Shown here in pieces: positions 56,100-64,000 of a stretch of DNA of 64,000 nucleotides; position 1 is the stretch's first letter, and every line of letters starts with the position of its first letter. The notes beneath the pieces are model-generated. The model saw only the letters and a list, made by a program, of their open reading frames with translations. It was not told where the DNA came from and ran no database searches. The stretch is from Maribacter forsetii DSM 18668 (GTDB lineage: Bacteria; Bacteroidota; Bacteroidia; Flavobacteriales; Flavobacteriaceae). The stretch covers positions 1,922,001 through 1,986,000 of the forward strand of contig NZ_JQLH01000001.1 of NCBI RefSeq assembly GCF_000744105.1. The letters run 5' to 3'. Both the position numbers and the translations under genes were made by a program.

Positions 56100-58214
56100 T
56101 TAGAATTGATAATTTAATTTTACGTATCCTTGAATTCCCGGCATTGTCGGGATATTGTTATCGGTATAGTCCAATAAATTATTGGCACCTACCTGTAATG
56201 TGAAATCAGAATAAAAGGTTTTACTCACTGCCGCATTTACGGTTACGAACCCATCTATAAAACTGGTGTCGAAACTATCTATAAGTCCGTTACCATTGGT
56301 GTCGTACTGTGCGTATTTACTTCTATACAGTACACGCATATTTACATTGGTACTGGCAGACGGTATATCATAAAATACCTTAAAGTTGGCGTTGTGTCGC
56401 GAACGATTCACTAAGCCGAAATAGTCTGACTGTGCTAGTGCGACCGACTGCCCACTTTCTGCATCGCGAACAAATACTTGATTATCTTTTACGTCTTGCT
56501 TTTTCTGTTTGTCAAAAGCATAAAGCAATTGGTATCCGGCACTAATGTTCAGTTCATCGGTAAGTTTATAGCTTGAGTTGATTTCAAAACCAGTGGTGTA
56601 TATTTCATCAAAATTCATGTAACTGAATACATTTTGTCCGTTGGTTTTGCTCGCAATAATTCGCGTGTCGATCAGGTTCTTAAAATCGTTTCTAAAGAAA
56701 TTGACATCGGTAGTACCTCTGCCATGTTTTAAATTGAACCCTAGGTTGTAGCCAATAGAACTTTCTGCTTCCAATGGTTTGCTTAGGTCATCTTCAGAAA
56801 CTACAACATTCAATATCTGTTCTTGTTCTTCTAATTCTTGTAACTTGTCTAAGGCCACATTGTAGCCAAGTACGGTATAGCCAACGGCGGAGTTGGTAAA
56901 GTCAAAATACAATTGCCTAAAATCTGGTGCTTTAAAGCCGTAGCCTACCGATCCTTTTATAGCAAGGTTCTCGTTTAACTGGTAGCGTAATGCCAATTTT
57001 GGGCTGAATTGATTGTTGTATTCAGAGTGATTATCAAAACGGGCACCTGCAATAACGTTCAGTTTTTCAATAGGGTCAAAATCATACTGCGCATATACAT
57101 ATTGCGAAGTGAAATTTACGGTTTCATCAAAATAGGTCCTGTCCAATTCATCTACCTGTAAACCAGCGCCTGCAGTTAAAGTTCCGTTTTGGAACCCGAT
57201 ATTCTCGTTGCTGTTTTGGGCAAATATATAGCTGCCGCGTACCTCTGGTCTAAATAACTTTTGGTCAAAATCACTATCACTTAAAACATCGGTAGAAATA
57301 GGATCCGCCAATAATTCTGTAGCCACATAATTGGTATAGTACAGTTCATAGGCCATCGTAAGATTTGGGATCCATTTGTGGTCTAGTCTGGCGTGTGCGT
57401 TCCATTCACGTTCTTTGGTATCACCTTCATATTGAATACCGTCTAAGGTAAAACCGGCATCTTGCTTCTGATCATAAAACCGTCCGGAAGTGAAAAGTGT
57501 TAGTTTGTCATTAAAATCATAATATAATCTACCGTTTAAAGTGTAATTGGTAAACGGGTTTACGGTTTGCCCTTCTACATCTTCATTTAGGTCATACCCT
57601 TCGGATGAAAATCGGTTCGCAAAAAATCCGTAGCGAAACTTTTCAAACCCTTGTTTAATATCTAGGTTGATGTCTTGCTGTGTGTAACTTCCTATTCTGT
57701 AGGATGCATTACCACTTAAATCTTCGGTCTTCTGTTTTTCTGTGATGATATTTATCACTCCGCCTAAAGCTTCAGAACCGTATAAACTGCTCGACGGACC
57801 TTTTACTACTTCAATCTGTTTAATATTCCCAACGGTAAGTCGACTTAAATCGAAATTTCCGGCACTTCTACCTACTAGGGGAACACCATCAATGAGTATA
57901 AGGATATAGTCTGATGCTATACCCTGTATCTGTACACCTTGAAATCCGCTTTCATCGGTCACGGTAATAATACCCGTTTGCTCGTTCAGTATTTCATTAA
58001 GTCGTACGGTTCCAGATTTTATAATTTGCTTTTTGCCTACTAAAGTTACGGGCAGGGGAAGTGAAGACAACTGCTTTTCTGTTCTTGTTGCGGTAACAAT
58101 AACTTCGTCTAATTGCTGTGATACTATAGAGTCTTTAGGATTTTCTATTTGGCTTTGTGCCGCTACAAACTGAGTACCTATAAGTAGTATTGTTGATACT
58201 AATCGAAATCGCAT
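56100..58214 (-). CDS. TonB-dependent outer-membrane receptor (haem/iron type)
   Basis: The 704-residue protein has a signal peptide (VSTILLIGTQFVAA). A TonB-box-like DEVIVTATR is followed by a plug domain with GVQIQGI, ILILIDGVPL and VEVVKGP-type motifs (IEVVKGPSSSLYGSEALGGV). A 22-stranded barrel ends in an aromatic terminal strand GYVKLNYQF. It probably carries haem or a haem-protein complex delivered by the HmuY lipoprotein into the periplasm. The gene is divergent from the DUF6607 operon, with a candidate shared operator between them. Confidence 0.92.
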   Translation of the reverse strand: MRFRLVSTILLIGTQFVAAQSQIENPKDSIVSQQLDEVIVTATRTEKQLSSLPLPVTLVGKKQIIKSGTVRLNEILNEQTGIITVTDESGFQGVQIQGIASDYILILIDGVPLVGRSAGNFDLSRLTVGNIKQIEVVKGPSSSLYGSEALGGVINIITEKQKTEDLSGNASYRIGSYTQQDINLDIKQGFEKFRYGFFANRFSSEGYDLNEDVEGQTVNPFTNYTLNGRLYYDFNDKLTLFTSGRFYDQKQDAGFTLDGIQYEGDTKEREWNAHARLDHKWIPNLTMAYELYYTNYVATELLADPISTDVLSDSDFDQKLFRPEVRGSYIFAQNSNENIGFQNGTLTAGAGLQVDELDRTYFDETVNFTSQYVYAQYDFDPIEKLNVIAGARFDNHSEYNNQFSPKLALRYQLNENLAIKGSVGYGFKAPDFRQLYFDFTNSAVGYTVLGYNVALDKLQELEEQEQILNVVVSEDDLSKPLEAESSIGYNLGFNLKHGRGTTDVNFFRNDFKNLIDTRIIASKTNGQNVFSYMNFDEIYTTGFEINSSYKLTDELNISAGYQLLYAFDKQKKQDVKDNQVFVRDAESGQSVALAQSDYFGLVNRSRHNANFKVFYDIPSASTNVNMRVLYRSKYAQYDTNGNGLIDSFDTSFIDGFVTVNAAVSKTFYSDFTLQVGANNLLDYTDNNIPTMPGIQGYVKLNYQF

Positions 58215-58247
58215 TATATTTATTTAGACCAATTCTTAATAACACTG

Positions 58248-58255
58248 CAAATATA
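58248..58255 (-). promoter_or_regulatory. Candidate -7 box for the TonB receptor operon
   Basis: Minus-strand TATATTTG, a TAnnTTTG match, 34 nt before the receptor ATG. Confidence 0.5.
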
Positions 58256-58260
58256 TAAAC

Positions 58261-58282
58261 AATTCTTATTTAGAATAAATTA
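58261..58282. promoter_or_regulatory. Candidate iron-regulator operator palindrome
   Basis: AATTCTTATTTAGAATAAAT is centred on the perfect palindromic core TTATT-TAG-AATAA. It lies between the two divergent -7 boxes. Position and A/T-rich dyad symmetry fit a Fur-type or similar repressor site, but no consensus match was tested. Confidence 0.4.
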
Positions 58283-58289
58283 AAATAAC

Positions 58290-58297
58290 TATTTTTG
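58290..58297 (+). promoter_or_regulatory. Candidate -7 box for the DUF6607 operon
   Basis: TATTTTTG, a TAnnTTTG match, 33 nt before the ATG at 58330. Confidence 0.5.
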
Positions 58298-58329
58298 TTA
58301 TCGAACATAAAAATTAACAGACCTGTAAA

Positions 58330-59235
58330 ATGAAAACAGTATTACCTACCATAATGGCTCTAGTAATATCCGCTAGTGCTATTGCTCAAAAGACAAAGAT
58401 GAAAGATGACCGTGAGGCTATAAAGAGTATGTGCGGTTGTTTTGAAGTAACATTTAACTTCGCTGAGACATTTAATCACAGTACAGATTCGCTATACAAG
58501 CCATCTAAGACCAAAGTTGATAAAGGTTTAGAGTGGGCAGAGTTGATAACAGATGAAGACGATAAAATCTCTATTCAACATTTGTTGCAAGTGGGTAACC
58601 CTGCAGAGCCACATATTGTAAAGCACTGGAGACAAGATTGGTTATTTGAGAATAGGGACTTGTACTCTTACAATGCAGATAATACATGGACATTCTCAAA
58701 ATTGCCTGCTGATCAGGTAAAAGGCCAGTGGACACAAAAAGTGTATCAGGTAGATGATAGTCCTAGATACGAAGGGTCTTCAACTTGGGTACATGTAGAT
58801 GGTAAAAGCTACTGGGAGAATACAGCAGATGCACCTTTACCAAGACGTGAGTACACTACAAGAAGTGATTATAATTTAACCGTTCGTGGCAACCGTCATG
58901 AAGTTACCGACTATGGTTGGTTACATGATCAAGATAATACAAAGGTAATTCGTGAATCAGGTAAGGAAGATGTTATTTTGGCTCAAGAAAAAGGATACAA
59001 TACGTATGTGAAGGTTGATGATAGCAGATGTGCCGCAGCTGCTGCTTGGTGGAAAACCAACACCGATAAATGGGTAATAGTACGTACCAAGTGGGATGAT
59101 GTTTATGGTAGAGATCAAGACCTTACTTTAGAAGAAAAAGTAGATAATAAAGTTTTGTATAAATATCTTTTTGATGATGAATATAATCAAGAAGATGAAA
59201 TTGAAGAAGTAATTGAATCATTCGTTAAAAAATAA
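58330..59235 (+). CDS. DUF6607 family exported protein
   Basis: The protein has 301 residues. A signal peptide (ALVISASAIA then QKTKMKDD) is followed by SMCGCFEVTFNFAETF, a cysteine pair near the mature N-terminus typical of DUF6607. Many tryptophans follow (HWRQDWLF, STWVHVDGKSYWEN, AAAWWKTNTDKW). This family recurs with haem/iron acquisition genes in Bacteroidota. A periplasmic role in haem or iron handling is inferred from the neighbours. The stop is 4 nt before the chosen ATG of the ankyrin gene. Confidence 0.82.
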   Translation: MKTVLPTIMALVISASAIAQKTKMKDDREAIKSMCGCFEVTFNFAETFNHSTDSLYKPSKTKVDKGLEWAELITDEDDKISIQHLLQVGNPAEPHIVKHWRQDWLFENRDLYSYNADNTWTFSKLPADQVKGQWTQKVYQVDDSPRYEGSSTWVHVDGKSYWENTADAPLPRREYTTRSDYNLTVRGNRHEVTDYGWLHDQDNTKVIRESGKEDVILAQEKGYNTYVKVDDSRCAAAAAWWKTNTDKWVIVRTKWDDVYGRDQDLTLEEKVDNKVLYKYLFDDEYNQEDEIEEVIESFVKK

Positions 59236-59239
59236 GAAC

Positions 59240-60742
59240 ATGAAAACCGTAAAACAAATAGCCCTGACCGCTCTGTTGTTTGTAAGCTTCACTGGTTTAG
59301 CACAGCAGAAAAACGAACTTTTAGACCGTAAATTCTGGAAAAATAATCCGGATGTTGCCACTGTTAAGCAAAAAATAGTAGAAGGTAACGACCCTGTTGC
59401 TTTAGACAGTAATTCTTTTGATGCTACTACATTGGCGATTACAAGCAAAGCCGATACCGAGGTAGTTAAGTATTTATTATCTCTTGAAGGTAACGCTGTA
59501 GACAAGAAAACTCATGATAGCCGTATTTATTTACACTGGGCAAGTTACGCCGGTGATGCAGAATTGGTAAAATACTTATTGGATAATGGTGCTTCGGTTA
59601 CCGCTTTGGATAGCCACCGTTATACACCGCTTACTTTTGGAGCAAATGCGGGACTTACAAATCCTGAAATTTACAAAGCTTTTGAAGCTAAAGGTGTGAA
59701 TTTGGTTGAAGAGAAAAATGAACATGGTGCCAATCTTTTATTATTGGCTGCGCCCTCTCTTAAAAGTGAGGATGATTTAAAATTCTTCTTGGATAATGGC
59801 TTGGCTTTAGATAGTAAAGATGAAGACGGCAACGGAATTTTCAACTATGCTTCTAAGAAAGGAAATATCGATTTTCTAAAATTATTAGTGGCAAAAGGAG
59901 TGGATTACAAGTCGCTAAACAACAACGGTGGTAATGCTTTTATGTTTGCATCACAAGGTAGTCGTGGTTTTAGTAACGGTCTTCCGGTATATACATACTT
60001 AAAAGGTCTAGGTTTGGAACCTAATATTGTTGAGGCTAGCGGAAGCACACCTTTACATCGTTTAGCTTCAGGTAATAAGGATGAGGCAATTTTTAACTTG
60101 TTCTTAGATGCTGGTGCAGATGTAAACCAAGCGGATAAAAAAGGAAACACTCCGTTTTTAAATGCTGTTGAAAGAAATGAATTAAAAATAGTTCAGTTAT
60201 TGGCTAAAGATGTGAAGGACTTTAATACCGCAAATAAAGATGGTGAAACTGCTTTAATGCTTGCCGCTCATGGTAACAAGGCAGATGTTGTTGGGTTTTT
60301 AATTGAAAAAGGTGCAGATATCAATGCTAAAGATGCGGAAGGTAATACTGCTGCATACTTCTTGGTAGATTCTTATAACAAAAGAAATGCAAAAGCTTTT
60401 GATGCTAAATTACCTTTGTTAAAAGCAAAAGGTTTGCAGTTCAATACTGTTCAAGGCGAAGGTAATACCTTATACCATGTTGCTGCTAAAAAGAACGACC
60501 TTCAGTTACTAAAAAAAATAGCTGATTTCGATATCGATGTAAATGCTAAAAATGATGAAGGCATGACTGCATTGCACATAGCTGCTATGAAAGCGGAAAA
60601 TGATAAGCTGCTTAAGTTTCTAATTGCTAAAGGAGCCGATGCAAATAGTACGACCGATTTTGAAGAAACGGTTTACGATTTGGCTAGTGAAAACGAAATG
60701 TTACAAAAAGGAAATACATCATTGAACTTCTTAAAGCAATAA
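59240..60742 (+). CDS. Exported ankyrin-repeat protein
   Basis: The start at 59240 gives 500 residues and a proper signal peptide (KQIALTALLFVSFTGLAQQ). Starting 27 nt earlier would add nine polar residues and overlap the previous gene. At least ten ankyrin-type repeats follow, with signatures such as LHWASYAGDAELVKYLLDNG, NGIFNYASKKGNIDFLKLLV, GETALMLAAHGNKADVVGFL and ALHIAAMKAENDKLLKFLIA. Ankyrin repeats mediate protein contacts. Placed in the periplasm beside haem-uptake genes, it may hold components of the uptake route together. Confidence 0.88.
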   Translation: MKTVKQIALTALLFVSFTGLAQQKNELLDRKFWKNNPDVATVKQKIVEGNDPVALDSNSFDATTLAITSKADTEVVKYLLSLEGNAVDKKTHDSRIYLHWASYAGDAELVKYLLDNGASVTALDSHRYTPLTFGANAGLTNPEIYKAFEAKGVNLVEEKNEHGANLLLLAAPSLKSEDDLKFFLDNGLALDSKDEDGNGIFNYASKKGNIDFLKLLVAKGVDYKSLNNNGGNAFMFASQGSRGFSNGLPVYTYLKGLGLEPNIVEASGSTPLHRLASGNKDEAIFNLFLDAGADVNQADKKGNTPFLNAVERNELKIVQLLAKDVKDFNTANKDGETALMLAAHGNKADVVGFLIEKGADINAKDAEGNTAAYFLVDSYNKRNAKAFDAKLPLLKAKGLQFNTVQGEGNTLYHVAAKKNDLQLLKKIADFDIDVNAKNDEGMTALHIAAMKAENDKLLKFLIAKGADANSTTDFEETVYDLASENEMLQKGNTSLNFLKQ

Positions 60743-60764
60743 GAAAATCAAACCAATTATAGAG

Positions 60765-61247
60765 ATGAAGAGATTTTTAAAATTTATTCCGGCAGTAGTA
60801 TTGGTCGGGTCATTATTAGCATTTACCGCAGTAGATAAAACAGCGGTAAAATGTCTTATTCAGCTAACGAATTATTCTGGCGAAGGTGCTTATTTAATCG
60901 TATCGATTGTTGATGCCGATAACGAATATATTGAGACATTATATGTACAAGGTAAAGACAGTGAGTGGTACAGTGAAATTACCGAGTGGTGGAAATTCTA
61001 CGGAAAACACCGCCCGAATATCGATGCTATTTCTGGGGAAACAATTAGTGGCGGAGAACGTGCACTGAATGTTCTACAAATTCCTACGGATAAAATAGGC
61101 CAAGGGTATCACTTACGATTTGAAACTTCTGTGGAGGATCAAGGGTACTATGCAGATGATATTCAGTTCCCGTTAACTACAGAGAATTTAAAAACAAAAG
61201 TAGAAGGAAAAGGATTCATTCGTTACGTACGTATGCTACCTCAGTAA
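60765..61247 (+). CDS. DUF2271 family protein
   Basis: The protein has 160 residues. A signal peptide (AVVLVGSLLAFTAVDK) precedes a beta-sandwich with YLIVSIVDADNEYIETLYVQ, WYSEITEWWKFYGKHR and IDAISGETISGG, which are characteristic of DUF2271. The family often neighbours PepSY-containing reductases and iron acquisition genes. The ISGAT-like turn (ISGETISGGE) is the most conserved part. The gene begins 22 bp after the ankyrin gene. It is the last gene before a strong hairpin. Confidence 0.85.
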   Translation: MKRFLKFIPAVVLVGSLLAFTAVDKTAVKCLIQLTNYSGEGAYLIVSIVDADNEYIETLYVQGKDSEWYSEITEWWKFYGKHRPNIDAISGETISGGERALNVLQIPTDKIGQGYHLRFETSVEDQGYYADDIQFPLTTENLKTKVEGKGFIRYVRMLPQ

Positions 61248-61265
61248 TAGTTTTAAATTGAAAAC

Positions 61266-61448
61266 GTCATTGCGAGGATCTTTTCGTGACGAAGTAATCT
61301 GCTGAATGGTGCCGGTATATGAGATTTGGGTTCCCGTGAAGCAGATTGTTTTATGACGATTTTTAGTTAGCGTGTCACATTGAGCGCAGTCGAAAAGCAT
61401 TGGTTGTGAGATACGAACCTATAAGTTCTAGACTGCGCTCGAAATGAC
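61266..61448. repeat. Interspersed repeat with nested inverted repeats, copy 1
   Basis: It starts CGTCATTGCGAGGATC and includes GACGAAGTAATCTGC, which pairs with GCAGATT and ATGACG downstream (61353-61358). A second inverted repeat ATTGAGCGCAGTC / GACTGCGCTCGAAAT spans 61379-61444. The same layout is present at 63751-63923. Confidence 0.75.
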
Positions 61449-61480
61449 ATTAAGTATTTTTTTTACAATCACAATTATAT

Positions 61481-61518
61481 ATTCCAGAATGTCTTAGTAC
61501 AGACATTCTGGAATTTTT
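61481..61518 (+). terminator. Perfect 14-bp hairpin before the PepSY reductase gene
   Basis: ATTCCAGAATGTCT (61481-61494) pairs with 61501-61514 around a TAGTAC loop and is followed by TTTT. It may end the ankyrin/DUF2271 operon or act as an attenuator for the next gene, 35 nt away. Confidence 0.75.
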
Positions 61519-61552
61519 AAAATAATAAGATCACAAAATTACATTTCCATTT

Positions 61553-63748
61553 ATGACCATTTCTATTTGGCGCTATAGTCATCTTACACTTGCCTTGGTT
61601 TCTTCACTGTTTTTAATAGTGGCTTCCGTTACGGGAATTATTCTTGCGGTTGAACCTATTTCTCATCAGGCAAAAGGCTATGCTGTTGAAAATTTGGAAG
61701 ATGTGCCCTTGGCAACTACGATAGAAGCTTTAAAAAGTTCTTATGATGAGGTGCTGGGCTTGGAAGTAGAATCATCGGGGTTCGTAAAGGCTTCGGTACT
61801 TACAATGGAGATGGAAACTTTAGATGTTTATATCGACCCAAAAACAGGTGAGCAATTGGGTGAAGTTACAGAGCGACCTGCCATTTACTCTTTTGCGACC
61901 AATGTACACCGTTCTTTATTTCTTAAAAGTGTAGGGCGATTTTTTGTCGGTCTTATTTCCTTACTATTATTCATTATTGCCATTACAGGCTTGGTATTGT
62001 TAGCAAAACGCCAAGGCGGATTTTTAAAACTGTTTTCTAAAGTCCAAAGAGATTATTTTGAACTGCGCTACCATGTGGTGCTCAGTAGATGCTTTTTTAT
62101 TCCCATTGTTATACTTGCATTTACGGGAGTCTATTTATCCGCGGAAAAATTTAATTTATTGCCAGATGCCGTTGTAGAACAATCTGAAGCGACAGTAGCC
62201 GATGCAGCTCCGCAATACGATAATATTACCGATATACCTTTTTTTGCGGAAACGAGTTTGGCAGATATTCGTCGGGTAGAATTTCCCTTTTCAAATGATC
62301 CAGAAGAATACTACCTCATAGCTTTACAGGATAAGGAGGTTGAGGTAAATCAGCAGACCGGTGAAATAGTAAGTAGTGGAGATTATCCTTTTGTAACTTT
62401 GGCTTCACGATTAAGTTTGGTACTGCATACGGGTGAAGGAAATGTCATTTGGTCCATTATTCTGTTACTTGCCAGTGCTTCTATTTTATTCTTTATGTAT
62501 TCAGGTTTTGTAATGACCCTAAAACGTAGAAAGAAAGGAAAGCGCATTACCAAGATGGCAGATAAGGATGAATGCGAGTTTGTTATTTTGGTCGGTTCGG
62601 AAAGTGGTACTGCTTTCGATTTTGCCCAACGTTTGTATAACGGATTATCGCAAGTAGGGAAGAAGGTCTATTTGACCGAGCTTAATAAATATAGCACCTA
62701 TGAAAAGGCGAAAAATATAATCATTTTCACATCTACGTATGGTGAAGGTGAGCCGCCAACAAATGCGCGTAAATTCCGTTCAAAATTTTCAGAAGTACAG
62801 CAGCCGAATTCGGTGGGTTTTTCGGTAGTTGGTTTCGGTTCTTTGGATTATCCCGATTACTGTAAGTTCGCGATAGATTTAGATGAGCAGTTATCGGCTT
62901 CCGATAATTTTACGCAGCAATTGCCACTATTTAAAATAAACAAAGCAGATTTTGAATCTTTTGAACTTTGGATGATTCAGTTGACAAATAAACTGGGGTT
63001 CATAATTCCTGTCGAAAGACCGTTGGTCAAAAAGAAGAAATATAAGAAAGTAGAGTTTGAAGTTTTAAAGCGAACAGATTTGAATGTGGATGATACCTTC
63101 TTGTTACGATTACAGCCAAAATCACATATTGAATTTACTTCGGGCGATTTGTTGGCAATTTTTCCCGCCAATGATGATACCGTTCGTCAATACTCCATAG
63201 CTAAAATTGGTAACGATGTTCTGTTGAGTGTAAAAAAGCATAAAATGGGAAGAGGCTCAAATTATCTTTTTAATTTAAATGTAGCGGACACTATTCAGGC
63301 TGCAATAGATGTGAATCCGCATTTTCATTTACCAGAAAATTCAAAAAATTCAATTTTTATCTCAAATGGAACCGGTATAGCTCCGTTTTTAGGAATGATC
63401 TCTGAAAATACAACTCAGAATATCTCTATGTTCTGGGGAGGACGTGAAAAGGCTTCTATGGAGATTTATAATTCCGTTTTGGAAAAAGAAGCTTCTAATC
63501 ATAAAAACTTACAGGTATTTACTTCATTTTCCAGGGAAGGCGAGAAACAATACGTGCAAGAGGCTGTTTTAGCACAAAAAGATTTGGTTTTAAAAACCAT
63601 TAATCTTGGTGGTACCATCATGATTTGCGGTTCCCTAGCCATGCAACATGATGTTCTTGATGTGTTAGAAAGAATACTGCAAGGCAACAAAACCATCAGT
63701 TTTGAAGCTTTTGAAAAGAGCGGTCAGCTAAAAACAGATTGTTATTAA
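61553..63748 (+). CDS. PepSY-domain membrane flavodoxin-reductase fusion
   Basis: The protein has 731 residues. Helices lie at about 10-35, 132-155, 180-200 and 300-323, with PepSY-type extracytoplasmic regions between them (VYIDPKTGEQLGEV, VEVNQQTGEIVSSG). A flavodoxin domain starts near 340 (ILVGSESGTAFDF, TSTYGEGEPPTNA), followed by an FAD-binding RQYSIAKI (about 545) and an NAD(P)H site (SNGTGIAPFLGM, MICGSLAMQHDV) ending in Tyr. This is a complete electron path, NAD(P)H to FAD to FMN to the membrane. It probably reduces ferric iron or haem-related substrates. The genomic context supports that use, which is inference. Confidence 0.9.
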   Translation: MTISIWRYSHLTLALVSSLFLIVASVTGIILAVEPISHQAKGYAVENLEDVPLATTIEALKSSYDEVLGLEVESSGFVKASVLTMEMETLDVYIDPKTGEQLGEVTERPAIYSFATNVHRSLFLKSVGRFFVGLISLLLFIIAITGLVLLAKRQGGFLKLFSKVQRDYFELRYHVVLSRCFFIPIVILAFTGVYLSAEKFNLLPDAVVEQSEATVADAAPQYDNITDIPFFAETSLADIRRVEFPFSNDPEEYYLIALQDKEVEVNQQTGEIVSSGDYPFVTLASRLSLVLHTGEGNVIWSIILLLASASILFFMYSGFVMTLKRRKKGKRITKMADKDECEFVILVGSESGTAFDFAQRLYNGLSQVGKKVYLTELNKYSTYEKAKNIIIFTSTYGEGEPPTNARKFRSKFSEVQQPNSVGFSVVGFGSLDYPDYCKFAIDLDEQLSASDNFTQQLPLFKINKADFESFELWMIQLTNKLGFIIPVERPLVKKKKYKKVEFEVLKRTDLNVDDTFLLRLQPKSHIEFTSGDLLAIFPANDDTVRQYSIAKIGNDVLLSVKKHKMGRGSNYLFNLNVADTIQAAIDVNPHFHLPENSKNSIFISNGTGIAPFLGMISENTTQNISMFWGGREKASMEIYNSVLEKEASNHKNLQVFTSFSREGEKQYVQEAVLAQKDLVLKTINLGGTIMICGSLAMQHDVLDVLERILQGNKTISFEAFEKSGQLKTDCY

Positions 63749-63750
63749 GC

Positions 63751-63923
63751 CGTCATTGCTAGGAGCTTTTTTTGCGACGAAGCAATCTGTTGAATTTGTG
63801 CAATATTTGAATTAGGGTTTACGATGTTACATTGAGCCTGCCTGCCGTTATGGAAAGTGTAGTCGAAATGCAATACTTGTGAGATTCTAACTTAATAGTT
63901 CTCGACTGCGCTCGAATTGACAT
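63751..63923. repeat. Interspersed repeat, copy 2
   Basis: It starts CGTCATTGCTAGGAGC with GCGACGAAGCAATCTG and ends in CTCGACTGCGCTCGAATTGA, corresponding to the outer and inner arms of copy 1. Confidence 0.75.
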
Positions 63924-63930
63924 TAGGTTT

Positions 63931-64000
63931 CGTCTTTGCGAGGAGCTTTTCGCGACGAAGCAATCTGTTGAATTTGTGCAATATTTGAATTAGGGTTTAC
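63931..64000. repeat. Interspersed repeat, copy 3, cut by window end
   Basis: CGTCTTTGCGAGGAGC is followed by a stretch identical to copy 2 from GCGACGAAGCAATCTG to GGGTTTAC, offset by 178 bp. Confidence 0.7.

Noticed and set aside
55644..56117. 157-codon plus-strand frame opposite HmuY
   Set aside because: It is antisense to a well-supported lipoprotein gene and has no motif.
59213..59239. Upstream ATG at 59213 for the ankyrin gene
   Set aside because: It would add polar residues before the signal peptide and overlap the DUF6607 gene by 23 nt. The ATG at 59240 gives a normal signal sequence.

Overview
The window comes from a member of the Bacteroidota, most likely a marine Flavobacteriaceae. 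The evidence is low G+C, promoter -7 boxes of the TAnnTTTG type, a type IX secretion C-terminal domain with a PorP/SprF partner, BatA-type membrane proteins, HmuY/TonB haem uptake and little sign of Shine-Dalgarno sequences. This assignment is inference from protein families, not from a marker gene.

Layout. 1-8136: housekeeping and cell-envelope genes (a truncated conserved protein, a PhnP-like metallo-hydrolase, an esterase, a dihydroorotase-like protein that has lost its metal ligands, a BatA/VWA protein, a family 2 glycosyltransferase). 8295-8379: tRNA-Ser(UGA) followed by a strong terminator. 8955-30300: a surface-adhesin locus made of a small exported protein, a 6,534-residue repeat protein with a type IX sorting domain, and a PorP/SprF-like outer-membrane protein. 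The giant gene carries about 27 copies of a 105-residue module (A) and 9 copies of a 99-residue module (B), including a 959-bp perfect internal duplication. 30542-34158: a GAF histidine kinase, an adenine/adenosine deaminase, and a DUF3037/HipA-like kinase pair. 34203-50585: mostly minus-strand accessory genes. Many are of unknown function, interspersed with arylamine N-acetyltransferase, an APH-aminotransferase fusion, a GDSL hydrolase, a P1 (DmpA-type) peptidase and an S41 peptidase.

50854-55372 is the most unusual part. Three minus-strand genes (a SUKH-like protein, a polytopic membrane protein and a lipoprotein) are each preceded by a GTTRKGC-like box close to the start codon. Between them lie long imperfect palindromes that look like integron attC sites, although no integrase is visible. 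Two closely related group II introns of about 640 nt, with no reverse-transcriptase ORF, sit at equivalent positions in two of these palindromes, antisense to the genes. A transposase remnant lies beside the array.

55439-63748 is a haem/iron acquisition locus. A TonB receptor and an HmuY lipoprotein are divergent from a DUF6607 - ankyrin - DUF2271 operon, with a shared palindrome that could be an iron-regulator operator. They are followed by a PepSY-flavodoxin-reductase fusion. Interspersed repeats of a family with internal inverted repeats lie at 61266-61448 and 63751-64000.
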